A DNA stretch of 25,906 nt, taken from assembly GCA_964496005.1 (NCBI GenBank), contig CAZBWW010000014.1:1-25906 (forward strand), read 5' to 3'. This DNA comes from CAZBWW01 sp964496005. Its GTDB lineage: Bacteria; Patescibacteriota; WWE3; UBA101185; UBA10185. The notes under the pieces are model-generated. The model ran no database searches, was not told where the DNA came from, and worked only from the letters and a program-made list of their open reading frames with translations. How positions within the stretch are numbered: the first letter of the stretch is position 1; every line of letters starts with the position of its first letter. Shown one piece after another: positions 15,527-23,804 of this stretch. A program made the translations under genes and the position numbers.

Positions 15527-17437
15527 ATGCCGGAAGACACTTTAGTACCAAAAGAAAATGAAAAATTAAACGACAAGGATGGTTCTAATACGGATGGTAA
15601 TAATTCGGGAAAAGCACGAGGTAGACGTCATAAGCTTATTTCCTCAAAAGAAAGTATACAAAAACTGTTGGTTGTAATAAAACGCTCTCTGATCTTTTCT
15701 TATAAAATCTCTCCGAAACATTTTATTATTGTTTTTCTTTCGGGATTAGTGCTTTCCTTCCTTGCAATTTTAAACGATAAAGTTCGGGCAGGTTTATTTG
15801 ACGAGTTGATAGCTCTTGTAGAAAATTCAAGCTCGGTCTCCACGGAAATTATTAAAATAGTTGTAATTGTTTTGTTGTTAATGGCAGGTATGGATTTGCT
15901 AAACAGAATCAGAAGACTATCCCGGCAAATCCTTTTGGAAAATACAAACGTAGAGTTATCTAGAATATCCGGGGAAGCCTCTGTCTCTGTAGATATGGCA
16001 CATTATGACAACCCCGAAACTAATAATTTAATAAATAGGGCTCTTAGCAGGTCCGGGTCTCTAACTCCGTTTGTTAGGTATTTAATTCAAACATCAACCG
16101 ATGTATTCGATATTATACTTAGCTCAATCGCGCTGTTTTCTCTTTCTCCGGTGATTATTGCTATAACCATAGTAACAAACATTCCTGAAGCAATGGCTAC
16201 GATAGTGTATTTTAGAAAAACTTATGAGTTGCGTAGAGAAAACGAAGAATTGATTCGTGATTCGAACATGACCGAAGGCAATACAAAGCGACCCAGGTCA
16301 ATAATGGAAATTAGAATATTTAATACAAGTAGCTATTTGGTAAGGCGGTTTAATTCACTAGATCGCATTATGACCGCAAAGAATTTAGCCATCTTCGGCA
16401 AATTTTCCCGCAACGCATATTTATTGGGATTAATTCAAACTCTTGGTTATGGATTTATTTTTGTGTACCTGATACAAAGTACAATTGCGGGTACTATTTC
16501 TGTAGGGTTGCTTACATTTTATGTAGCGATGACCAACCGGCTGGGAAATTCAATCTATTCTTTTCTTACAACGCTTACGCAAATTTACGAACAAGGTCTG
16601 TACGTAAGTGATTTCTTTGCATTTCTAGATCTTGAGAAAAAAGTTATTTCTGGGAGTAAAAAATTGGAATTGGTAGGCAGACCGCCGGTAATCGAATTTA
16701 AAGATGTGTCATTTAAATACCCGTTGTCTGATCAATACGTGTTAAAAAATTTTAGCTTGAATATTAATCCCGGAGATAAGCTTGCCGTTGTGGGAGAGAA
16801 CGGAGCCGGGAAAACGACATTAATAAAATTATTGATGCGGTTTTACGATGTGAATGAGGGTGCTATTTTACTTGATGGTACGGATATCCGCGAATATGAT
16901 TTAGCCGATTGGTACACAAAAGTTGGCGCATTGTTTCAAGAATTTAATTTCTACCACTTTTCAGCTAAAGAAAATATCGGGGTTGGTGATGTTAGGTATA
17001 TAGAAGATATGACAAAAATTATGGAGTCGGCAAAGCAGGCAGGTGCACACGAATTTATTGAAAAATATGAAAAAGGCTACGATCAAATATTAAGTAAACA
17101 GTTTTCAGGCGGAATTGATCCGTCCCAAGGACAAAGGCAGCGTATTGCCCTAGCACGCGCATTTTTTAAAGACGCGGAACTTTTGATTTTGGACGAACCG
17201 ACAAGTTCAATTGATCCGAAAGCCGAATTTGCAATTTTTGAGAAATTATTTGAGTTTGCACAAAACAAAACCGTAATTATTATTTCCCACCGCTTTTCGA
17301 CTGTTCGAAATGCCGACAGAATAATTGTCTTGGATGACGGTAAAATAATAGAGGATGGCAGTCATGAAGATTTAATGAAAATTCACGAAGGCAAGTATAA
17401 ACACGCGTTTGAGCTGCAAAAGAGGGGGTACGAGTAA
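15527..17437 (+). CDS. ABC exporter half-transporter (membrane plus ATPase domains)
   Basis: A 636-residue protein from the ATG at 15527; a TTG at 15518 in the same frame is an alternative, with GGGGG just upstream. A TATATT box at 15514-15519 is 7 bases before the ATG. A polar N-terminus of about 60 residues leads into a type IV exporter membrane domain (about 65-350), then the nucleotide-binding domain. This shows Walker A GENGAGKT (423-430), the Q-loop (ALFQEF), an altered signature PSQGQ (532-536) in place of LSGGQ, Walker B LLILDEP (552-558), the D-loop SSID and the switch His 588 (IIISHRF). It would work as a dimer. The substrate is unknown; the nearby CapA and glycan genes suggest envelope material (inference). 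Confidence 0.92.
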   Translation: MPEDTLVPKENEKLNDKDGSNTDGNNSGKARGRRHKLISSKESIQKLLVVIKRSLIFSYKISPKHFIIVFLSGLVLSFLAILNDKVRAGLFDELIALVENSSSVSTEIIKIVVIVLLLMAGMDLLNRIRRLSRQILLENTNVELSRISGEASVSVDMAHYDNPETNNLINRALSRSGSLTPFVRYLIQTSTDVFDIILSSIALFSLSPVIIAITIVTNIPEAMATIVYFRKTYELRRENEELIRDSNMTEGNTKRPRSIMEIRIFNTSSYLVRRFNSLDRIMTAKNLAIFGKFSRNAYLLGLIQTLGYGFIFVYLIQSTIAGTISVGLLTFYVAMTNRLGNSIYSFLTTLTQIYEQGLYVSDFFAFLDLEKKVISGSKKLELVGRPPVIEFKDVSFKYPLSDQYVLKNFSLNINPGDKLAVVGENGAGKTTLIKLLMRFYDVNEGAILLDGTDIREYDLADWYTKVGALFQEFNFYHFSAKENIGVGDVRYIEDMTKIMESAKQAGAHEFIEKYEKGYDQILSKQFSGGIDPSQGQRQRIALARAFFKDAELLILDEPTSSIDPKAEFAIFEKLFEFAQNKTVIIISHRFSTVRNADRIIVLDDGKIIEDGSHEDLMKIHEGKYKHAFELQKRGYE

Positions 17438-17524
17438 ACAGTTGGATGTAGTGGTCTATAAAGAAATTGTTTGGTATGTGTTGAGTTTAGTAAACGCTCC
17501 AAAAATTAAAATTACTCAAAGACA

Positions 17525-18604
17525 TTAATCGAACACAGTTAAAATCTTTTTACTCCGTGCTTCATCCGCAAGCTGTGATTTACCATAATCCGTAATGTAA
17601 ATTGGCGTAAAATCATGCTTTACCAGTTCGCCGTTTGTAAAAGTATATTTTCCAATAACACCTTCTTTTGTTTCCTCACTCCACATTTGATCAAAAACGT
17701 AATTCCCGTGTGCGTACACAATTAATTTGTTTTTATATGTTTCCTGTGGTTGTACCCAATGCGGGTGATTTCCAATTATTAAATCAGCACCGTTGTCTAT
17801 TGCAAAATACGCAAGTTCTTTTTGGCGGTCGGTTATTTGTGTTGTATATTCCACTCCCCAATGAAAACCCACAACCACAACATCAGCATTTTGCTCAGCC
17901 TCAGTCACCTGCTCTTCTATAAGCTCAAATGTAGCTAGTGAGAGTGGTTCTGGCGTATACCCAATATCGTTATACCCCAAAAACGCAAATTTTGTACAGC
18001 CGCTTTCATTTTCTGTTGAGTTATTAGTTCCGGATTTGTCGCATTCCGGTCCTCCCGCAGTAATGTAAACAATATTATTCACGCCGGTATATTTTATTCC
18101 GGCTTTTTCCAGAATAGCTATAGTTTTTTCTATACCTTCGGCCTCATAGTTTCCAGCGTGATTATTTGCTAGATTAACAACGTCCGCGCCAATCAGTTTT
18201 AACGCTTCGATGTGCCCCTCTTCACCGCAAAATATAAACCCATCATTTGTTACAGGACAGTCTTCAAAAATTGGGGTTTCCAGGCTGACAAAAGTTATGG
18301 TATTTTCATCGTTTGCGCCTTTAACTGTGTTTGCAGTTTCTTTTACCGTCCAGGTAAAATCTTTGTATTTCAACGCCTGGTAATTAACTGACCGTGCTGG
18401 GATAAAATCACCTGTGGCGATTAGGGTTACGGTAACATCGCTTTTTTTGTCGGAAGTGTTATTAAGACCCGATATTACATTTCTTGTAGTTTTGGCAAGC
18501 GGACTTAATTTTTCTTGAGGTTTGGTGTATGTATGGAACATGATTAAAGTACCGATTGCAGCAGTCAGCCCTAGAAATAGCCAAAAAATATGTAGTTTTT
18601 GCAT
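17525..18604 (-). CDS. CapA-family (PGA_cap) metallophosphoesterase-like protein, membrane anchored
   Basis: A 359-residue protein. The ATG at 18604 is chosen because it begins a clear signal-anchor (LHIFWLFLGLTAAIGTLIMF) and lies 6 bases after TATAAT; a longer frame extending to 18697 runs through the promoter. The CapA pattern follows: ATGDFIPAR, VSLETPI, DVVNLANNHAGNYEAEGI, GFHWGVEY, GNHPHWVQ and YAHGNYVFDQ, which give the His/Asn/Asp ligands of a calcineurin-like fold. CapA/PgsA proteins take part in poly-gamma-glutamate capsule synthesis or attachment. No capB/capC partner is in the window, so the true substrate is open. Confidence 0.9.
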   Translation of the reverse strand: MQKLHIFWLFLGLTAAIGTLIMFHTYTKPQEKLSPLAKTTRNVISGLNNTSDKKSDVTVTLIATGDFIPARSVNYQALKYKDFTWTVKETANTVKGANDENTITFVSLETPIFEDCPVTNDGFIFCGEEGHIEALKLIGADVVNLANNHAGNYEAEGIEKTIAILEKAGIKYTGVNNIVYITAGGPECDKSGTNNSTENESGCTKFAFLGYNDIGYTPEPLSLATFELIEEQVTEAEQNADVVVVGFHWGVEYTTQITDRQKELAYFAIDNGADLIIGNHPHWVQPQETYKNKLIVYAHGNYVFDQMWSEETKEGVIGKYTFTNGELVKHDFTPIYITDYGKSQLADEARSKKILTVFD

Positions 18605-18610
18605 ACGGCT

Positions 18611-18633
18611 ATTATACTTGAGAATGTTATAAT
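18611..18633. promoter_or_regulatory. Divergent -10 boxes for the CapA-like and GT2 genes
   Basis: Leftward, TATAAT (18611-18616 on the minus strand) is 6 bases before the CapA ATG. Rightward, TG-T-TATAAT (18625-18633, extended -10) is 9 bases before the GT2 ATG at 18643. Both start codons would lie at or almost at the transcript 5' end, and the two promoters share the same few bases. Confidence 0.6.
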
Positions 18634-18642
18634 TCGACCGTA

Positions 18643-19467
18643 ATGCGTACACCAAATACACCAACCGTATCGGTTGTATTACCAACATATAACTCAAGCA
18701 GCTTTTTGAGTGCAGCGATTGACAGTATACTAAATCAGACTTTTACAAATTTTGAACTCTTACTCTTGGATGACTGTTCCAGCGATGATACCCGGAAAAT
18801 AATAGAAAAATATGCACAGAAGGACAACAGGATTAGTTATATTTTTAACGACAAAAATCTGGGAATAGCTAAAAATAGAAATAAAGGCATCAAAGCCGCA
18901 AAAGGTAAATATATCGCAAATATGGATCACGACGATATATGCGATGTTACTAGGCTTGAAACGCAGGTGCAGTTTTTAGAAAAAAATCCTGATTACAGCG
19001 CTGTTGGTGGGCAAATTCTAATAATAGACGAAAACGCTGATATAGTCGGAAAAAGACAATATCCGGTTTTTCATCAAGAGATAGTAAAAATAATTAGTAA
19101 TATTTCACCAATGTGTAACCCAGCTGTATTAATTAGAAAATCAAGTATCGAGCAATTAGGGCTGTATGACGAAAAATTACCCGGTGTAGAAGATTATGAT
19201 ATGTGGTTTAAAATGGTGTATCACGGATGGAAGTTGCAAAATTTAAAAAATGTGTGTTTTAAGTATCGTGTCACGAAAAATCAGCAAAAGGAAGCAAACC
19301 TTAAAAATTTACTATCGTTAAGTCAGGCGGTTCAGCGGAGGTGGTTAGTCAAAAAGCCGTTTTTTAGCTTAAAAGCAATTATTTTACATTTTGCTAGATA
19401 TTTATTATTTCTTGTACCAAATCAACTAATTCTATATGTTTTTAAGAAAAGTTATTTTAAAGGTTAA
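18643..19467 (+). CDS. Family 2 glycosyltransferase
   Basis: A 274-residue GT-A fold enzyme that moves a sugar from a nucleotide-sugar donor. Visible are SVVLPTYNSSSFLSAAIDSIL, LLLDDCSSDDT, the nucleotide/metal region with NMDHDD (DXD-type), and the VEDYDMWFKM acceptor/base motif. The C-terminal 60 residues are basic and hydrophobic and end in a possible membrane-associated helix (FARYLLFLVPNQLILYVF). It starts a two-gene rightward unit and overlaps the FkbM methyltransferase gene by 32 bases. Together with the GT4 gene that converges on the pair, it suggests a small surface-polysaccharide cluster. The sugar is not predictable. Confidence 0.92.
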   Translation: MRTPNTPTVSVVLPTYNSSSFLSAAIDSILNQTFTNFELLLLDDCSSDDTRKIIEKYAQKDNRISYIFNDKNLGIAKNRNKGIKAAKGKYIANMDHDDICDVTRLETQVQFLEKNPDYSAVGGQILIIDENADIVGKRQYPVFHQEIVKIISNISPMCNPAVLIRKSSIEQLGLYDEKLPGVEDYDMWFKMVYHGWKLQNLKNVCFKYRVTKNQQKEANLKNLLSLSQAVQRRWLVKKPFFSLKAIILHFARYLLFLVPNQLILYVFKKSYFKG

Positions 19468-20296
19468 CCAAGCTTGGTATTTTTTTACTCGCTGGGCGTG
19501 GAAAATTCCGCTTAATTATATGATTTGGTTGTGTGTTTATTTAGACTATTTTTGGCCATTTTTTTCAAGGGAATACGTTTTGTTTACTAAAGGGTTGGGC
19601 AAGTATTATATTAGACCAAAAACAGGCGACATCAGTATTGCAAACGAAATTTTTTTGAACACCGAGTACGAATTTGATTATTTCAGCAATGACAGTAAAA
19701 AAATAGCTATTGACGTTGGGGCGCATATAGGGCTTTTTGCTATAACTACGGCATTAAAACTTAACAAAGTTTCTGTTATTTGCTATGAACCAAATAAGAA
19801 TAATTTTAGTCAACTAAAACGGAATATTCAGCTAAACAACCTAGAAAAAAATATTAAAACCTACGAACTTGCAATTGGTGCAACCGCAGGGACAGCAAAA
19901 TTCTACTCCCGTGACTTTTCTGCCGGATATACGATTTGCTTTGAGTTGGGTATGGACGAGTTGGGAGACAAAAAATACAAAGGAAAAGTAAAAGTAGCAT
20001 CTCTGACAGAGGAAATTGAAAGATTAAATATCAAACATGTAGCTATTTTGAAAATGGATTGCGAGGGAGCAGAGTATGAAATTTTACATAACCTACCGGA
20101 AAAAATATATTCTATTATAGATACGCTATTTGTTGAATGTCATACGTTGGAAACAGCAAATGTAATGATAACCGGAGGAAGATTAAAAGAACATATTGAA
20201 AATTTGGGTTTTACTGTTGATATTACAAAATATATAGAATATGCCGGAATCCTAGTATTTAAGTGCACCAGAAACGGCATCAGCACAAGATATTAA
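19436..20296 (+). CDS. FkbM-family methyltransferase with N-terminal hydrophobic segment
   Basis: A 286-residue SAM-dependent methyltransferase. Motif I is AIDVGAHIGLFAI (residues 91-103), followed by CYEPNKNNFSQLKRNIQLNN and the FkbM signature LKMDCEGAEYEIL. The N-terminal 50 residues are aromatic and hydrophobic (about 28-44), which may bind the membrane. FkbM enzymes O-methylate sugars or polyketides; next to glycosyltransferases, glycan methylation is the likely job. The ATG at 19436 lies 32 bases inside the GT2 gene. It ends base-to-base with the converging GT4 gene (20296/20297). Confidence 0.9.
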   Translation: MFLRKVILKVNQAWYFFTRWAWKIPLNYMIWLCVYLDYFWPFFSREYVLFTKGLGKYYIRPKTGDISIANEIFLNTEYEFDYFSNDSKKIAIDVGAHIGLFAITTALKLNKVSVICYEPNKNNFSQLKRNIQLNNLEKNIKTYELAIGATAGTAKFYSRDFSAGYTICFELGMDELGDKKYKGKVKVASLTEEIERLNIKHVAILKMDCEGAEYEILHNLPEKIYSIIDTLFVECHTLETANVMITGGRLKEHIENLGFTVDITKYIEYAGILVFKCTRNGISTRY

Positions 20297-21439
20297 TCAT
20301 AGTATATGGTTTGTTGATTTCTCATAAATTTGAATATATTGTTTAACAATTATGTCCCAATCAAAGTTTTCTCTGATGTATTTTGTTGCGGTCTCTGACA
20401 TCCTCGCCATCATATCCCGATTTACCAGCAAACGCTGAATAAGAAATTCTCTCGGTCCCGGGTTGTCGGTTGCTATAACAACAAGCCCGTTTAAAGATGC
20501 TTCTAACATTGCTTGCCCGTAACTTTCGTACTGACTCATATTCAAGTAAATATGCGATGAACTTAAGATTTCAGAAACTTTTTCAGGCTTTACATGGCCG
20601 TGAAATGTAATTCGGTTTGAAATTTCCGGCGGTAAAGCCTCAACAGTCTTAAGTAAATTTTGTAGTTCTTTGCCATCCCCTATTATGTCTAGGTATAAAT
20701 CATGCAATTCCGGTTTAATTGTTGAAAAAATTTTGATGATAGAATCCACCCTTTTAAATGGAATCAGATTACATGCTGTAACGGTTCTAATACCGCCAGT
20801 AAAGTTTTTATTTTTATTACTTGCGTATGATAAATCAATACCCGGAGTACAGACGTGAAAACTATTGAAGTTCGGATAAATCTCATTGTAATAGTTTTTT
20901 GCGACAGTACTAATACATATTACATCGTTACTTTTATGTAAAGTCTTTTTGACAAGTGTTTTTAAAACTGTCGGGTATATTATTTTAATAAGTGTTTTTT
21001 CAAAAACAGAGACCCACATTGCATTTTCGGTTACATTTTCCTCTAAAGGACCAAAAATAAAAGGTGTTTGCTTGAAAACCCCTAACAACAGCGGAAGATT
21101 AAAACTTGTTCGATTTCCAAAAGTACCGAAATGATGAATGTGCGTAAACCTTTGTTTCTTTTGAAGTTTAATTACTGTTGGTATTAGCCAAAGTTGAAAC
21201 GCCACAACCTGCAATGTTGACGGTTTTGGGTTATAGCGTTTGTTTTTTACTACAGTCGTGAGTTTCGGGTGAGTAAAGGCAGAGTTTGGATCTACGTTGT
21301 CAAAGATTGCAGTAACCGTTACATTCTCAAGTTTTAGTAAAGCTTTTAGGTACCAATAAAACCAAGAAGTCTTAGAGTTCGCACGATTTGAAAATGTGAA
21401 TTCGGCGGGTGCAAATAATATATTAAACTTTGTTTTCAT
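20297..21439 (-). CDS. Family 4-type (GT-B) glycosyltransferase
   Basis: A 380-residue enzyme of two Rossmann-like halves. The C-terminal half shows the donor-site pattern: VTACNLIPFKRVDSII, DIIGDGKE, ITFHGHVKPEKVSEIL, and the retaining-enzyme EX7E motif E305-SYGQAML-E313 followed by ATDNPGPREFL. The N-terminal half begins FNILFAPAEFTF without a signal peptide, so it acts in the cytoplasm or at the inner membrane face. It is read toward the GT2-FkbM pair and away from the 21513 gene. A leader of about 50 bases separates its TATAAT (21492-21497) from the ATG, unlike the leaderless neighbours. Its sugar specificity is unknown. Confidence 0.92.
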   Translation of the reverse strand: MKTKFNILFAPAEFTFSNRANSKTSWFYWYLKALLKLENVTVTAIFDNVDPNSAFTHPKLTTVVKNKRYNPKPSTLQVVAFQLWLIPTVIKLQKKQRFTHIHHFGTFGNRTSFNLPLLLGVFKQTPFIFGPLEENVTENAMWVSVFEKTLIKIIYPTVLKTLVKKTLHKSNDVICISTVAKNYYNEIYPNFNSFHVCTPGIDLSYASNKNKNFTGGIRTVTACNLIPFKRVDSIIKIFSTIKPELHDLYLDIIGDGKELQNLLKTVEALPPEISNRITFHGHVKPEKVSEILSSSHIYLNMSQYESYGQAMLEASLNGLVVIATDNPGPREFLIQRLLVNRDMMARMSETATKYIRENFDWDIIVKQYIQIYEKSTNHIL

Positions 21440-21491
21440 AAAAATACTTTTTTAACAAAATTAGACATCCCATCGAACATAATCTACTATT

Positions 21492-21499
21492 ATTATAGT
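21492..21499. promoter_or_regulatory. Overlapping -10 boxes between GT4 and the 21513 gene
   Basis: TATAAT on the minus strand (21492-21497) and TATAGT on the plus strand (21494-21499) overlap in the 73-base divergent gap. The plus-strand box is 13 bases before the ATG at 21513. No -35 boxes are convincing. Confidence 0.4.
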
Positions 21500-21512
21500 T
21501 AACACAATACAC

Positions 21513-21998
21513 ATGCCCGACGCAGTACAGCAAAAAACTCAAAAACCTCAAAACATGCAAGAAAACCAACAAATGGCTGATCGTATGTTAGCTACTTTAA
21601 AAGATGAACTTAAACATTACACAAACGCATTAGAAAAAAACACACAGGAAGCCCAAAGTGCAAAATCTATGTTAACTGAAATTAACGAAGCACTTGAAAA
21701 TGTAAAAAACTGGAAATCTCCCGAACAGGTTATGGCTGTGACCTTTATTGAGGGAGTTATATCGGAAGACGCCAAAATACAACTGCACGACGATACGTCA
21801 CAAAAAGGCGGCGAGGCGGAGTTTTTCGTTGTATATCTTAAAGATGGAACAAGCCCGCGTACACTTAAAATGTCTGCGCACAAGTATTACGCCGGAAAAA
21901 GACAACTGCGGTTTTTGGAGTATTTACCTGACGAGGATGGAAGGATGCAGGAACAAACTCAAATCGTACTCGAGCCAGATGCAAACACAGAAAAGTAA
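21513..21998 (+). CDS. Unknown protein with N-terminal coiled coil
   Basis: A 161-residue soluble, charged protein that I do not recognise. Residues about 15-70 are Gln/Glu/Lys-rich with heptad-like spacing (RMLATLKDELKHYTNALEKN), fitting a coiled coil. Residues about 75-150 alternate strand-like stretches (VMAVTFIEGVI, EFFVVYLKD, RQLRFLEYL), suggesting a small beta domain. There is no signal peptide or membrane helix. Its stop codon ends 2 bases before the CCA end of the tmRNA gene read from the other strand, with no terminator between them, so the transcripts must face or overlap each other. Confidence 0.75.
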   Translation: MPDAVQQKTQKPQNMQENQQMADRMLATLKDELKHYTNALEKNTQEAQSAKSMLTEINEALENVKNWKSPEQVMAVTFIEGVISEDAKIQLHDDTSQKGGEAEFFVVYLKDGTSPRTLKMSAHKYYAGKRQLRFLEYLPDEDGRMQEQTQIVLEPDANTEK

Positions 21999-22000
21999 TT

Positions 22001-22415
22001 TGGTGGAGATGGCGGGAGTCGAACCCACGTCTTGAATGCCTACCATACAAAAGTTATACAAGCTTTACCAAGTTTTTCTCGATTAGTACGGGATTGGTGC
22101 CCGCGGACCCTAATCACAGGTTACCTGGAGGTATTACCCACCAGCTTTTCGCTGTGCGCGTTTGGTGTTTTAGTTAACCAGTCAAAAACTACCTCATTCC
22201 GGTTTTATAAGATTCGATAACCTCCTCCGGATAGAAAGTTAGGAACCTAAGCCTAAGTCAATGACCCGGCTTATGCAGCAACTAGCGCGTAAGCGGGAGC
22301 TGCTACGAGTGCTTCTTTTTCCTTTGCACCTAAGGGTTGTCAGTTTTTTACGAGTTTCTAACGACCTCGGCTTGCGATTGTATCCTAAACACTCAATCTA
22401 ATCCTTGTCATCCCC
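22001..22415 (-). ncRNA. ssrA: tmRNA (10Sa RNA)
   Basis: A 415-base one-piece tmRNA that rescues stalled ribosomes with SmpB. The 5' end GGGGATG (from 22415) pairs with the 3' CATCTCC (22005-22011), including the G3-U pair that marks it for AlaRS, and the encoded CCA is at 22001-22003. The T arm (GTGGG, TTCGACT, CCCGC) is standard. The tag frame is read from GCA at 22325-22327 to TAA at 22271-22273, giving AKEKEALVAAPAYALVAA. The 18-residue tag ends in ALVAA and repeats that block inside itself. The resume codon is judged by position and the usual GCA. smpB lies just upstream on the same strand. Confidence 0.96.
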
Positions 22416-22428
22416 AAAAATTCACATC

Positions 22429-22457
22429 TAATTAACTAAAATAGCGGTTTTGTTCAA
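22429..22457 (-). promoter_or_regulatory. Probable tmRNA promoter
   Basis: On the minus strand TTGAAC (22452-22457), a 17-base spacer and TAATTA (22429-22434) point toward ssrA. The mature 5' end at 22415 lies 13 bases beyond the -10 box, so a short leader would be cut off, as RNase P does for tmRNA precursors. Confidence 0.5.
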
Positions 22458-22468
22458 CTAAACAATTG

Positions 22469-22933
22469 TTAACTGCCTTCGGATCGGCGAATATCTTTTG
22501 TGTCTCTTTCCAGATCCTTTTGTTGTTGTTTTTCCTTTGCTACAGCCTTTTTCTCGTATTTTTTGCGCCCTTTTACTATTGCGAGTTCCAATTTTATCAT
22601 GTTGTTACGTAATAGCAAGGCAAGCGGGACCGCGGTTTTTCCTTTTTTCTCCAACTCTTGCTGTAAATGGCGGATTTCGCTTTTTGTTAATAGGAGCTGG
22701 CGGCTTTGTTTGGTGTCTATGCTTTCAGGTTTTTGGCTAAGTTTAGAGTAAGTGCCGATATGCAAACCCACAACATACGGTTTCCCTTGTAAAAATTTTA
22801 TATACGCCCCATCAAAGTTAGCTTTCCCTTCGCGAATCGCTTTTACCTCATACCCTTTAAGAACGATTCCCGCCATAAATTTTTCTACCAGTTCGTAGTT
22901 GTATAGTGCCTTTCGGTTTTTTGCAAGTAGCAT
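22469..22933 (-). CDS. smpB: SsrA-binding protein SmpB
   Basis: A 154-residue protein of typical length that binds the tRNA-like part of tmRNA and places it in the empty ribosomal A site. It shows NRKALYNYELVEKFMAGIVL, GYEVKAIREGKANFDGAYIKF and KPYVVGLHI, then the RQLLLTKSEI region and a basic C-terminal tail (KGRKKYEKKAVAKEKQQQKD) that inserts in the mRNA channel. It lies directly upstream of ssrA, separated only by the ssrA promoter, so the two partners of trans-translation are adjacent. The ATG at 22933 is 9 bases after TATAAT. Confidence 0.97.
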   Translation of the reverse strand: MLLAKNRKALYNYELVEKFMAGIVLKGYEVKAIREGKANFDGAYIKFLQGKPYVVGLHIGTYSKLSQKPESIDTKQSRQLLLTKSEIRHLQQELEKKGKTAVPLALLLRNNMIKLELAIVKGRKKYEKKAVAKEKQQQKDLERDTKDIRRSEGS

Positions 22934-22942
22934 AATAAGTTG

Positions 22943-22948
22943 ATTATA
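22943..22948 (-). promoter_or_regulatory. -10 box of smpB
   Basis: TATAAT on the minus strand in the 37-base gap after the kinase-like gene, 9 bases before the smpB ATG. It gives smpB a start of its own with almost no leader. Confidence 0.5.
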
Positions 22949-22970
22949 CCTTTTTTGAGTGTGGTTAAGG

Positions 22971-23804
22971 CTAGTCTTCTTGGTCTTCTCGAGACGCCAA
23001 GTCTATGAGTTTTTGTCTTAATTCATTTTTTGCAGTTTCATATAAGTCATCTGTAATTCCGAATTGCTTATTAATCTCTTGTTGTTCCGTTTCTGATAAA
23101 TCTAGTGCCTTAATATATTCATCCAGACTAGAGGTAGCTTCGAGAATTATATTCGAAAAAAGTTTTCGCATTCTTTGTGGTAATTTAGCTACAAGTCCAC
23201 CATCAATAAGTGTGCGAAATTCTGACGGGGCGCCTGGATCTATAAGTACAAGCCTCTCGTTTTTTCCTTTTTGTTCAACCATTACATTACCTCCCCAAAG
23301 ATCCATAGGAGAGCCAAATTCAACCAGTACTTTGCGAGCACCACCTATTAATGTAAGTAATTCCGCTCTGTGGTCACTTAAAAAAGTTTCATGCTGTTGA
23401 GGCGTTAGCGATTTAGAAAAATCTGTCCACACCACCCCATCTACTTTTTTTTGGAATATGTAATGACCGGATTTATTCCCTTCTCGTGGTTCACCTATCA
23501 CAAAATCGGTATCTGTAAGCATCGCACCAAAAATTTCCTTAAGTTGTACGAAGTCCTTCTTATAATTTTTAAAATGTTCGTCAGACTCAAAATAATATGC
23601 AATATCCCTAAGCATTTGTTGCTCATCTACGTTTTCTGGTCTAAACCCCTCTATGAACTTGTCCAACATTTTTTGAGTATTTGGCTCTTTTACAACGTAA
23701 CCCGGGTGAATTTCCGTAACTTTACTTTCGGCCCCTTCCCCAACAAGCTCTCCAAGAGCATTTTCGTTAAATGGCGCCGCCATAGAAGTTTTCGTCTCAA
23801 TCAT
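22971..23804 (-). CDS. Protein kinase-fold (PKL superfamily) protein
   Basis: A 277-residue soluble protein. The kinase pattern is recognisable although diverged. The Gly-rich loop LVGEGAESKV (20-29) is followed by K39 in YVVKEP, which would hold ATP. The catalytic loop reads SPMDLWGGNVMV with D168 and N173, and the metal-binding motif is LIDPG with D189 in place of DFG. The C-terminal 80 residues are helical and charged. The substrate could be a protein or a small molecule; the family includes both. Its ATG overlaps the stop of the propeller gene by 4 bases (ATGA), so it is coupled to a membrane protein with a phosphatase-like domain, which hints at signalling. The stop is TAG. Confidence 0.7.
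   Translation of the reverse strand: MIETKTSMAAPFNENALGELVGEGAESKVTEIHPGYVVKEPNTQKMLDKFIEGFRPENVDEQQMLRDIAYYFESDEHFKNYKKDFVQLKEIFGAMLTDTDFVIGEPREGNKSGHYIFQKKVDGVVWTDFSKSLTPQQHETFLSDHRAELLTLIGGARKVLVEFGSPMDLWGGNVMVEQKGKNERLVLIDPGAPSEFRTLIDGGLVAKLPQRMRKLFSNIILEATSSLDEYIKALDLSETEQQEINKQFGITDDLYETAKNELRQKLIDLASREDQED

Noticed and set aside
18605..18697. Longer N-terminus for the CapA-like protein
   Set aside because: It would run through the divergent promoter and overlap the GT2 start; the signal-anchor begins at the ATG at 18604.
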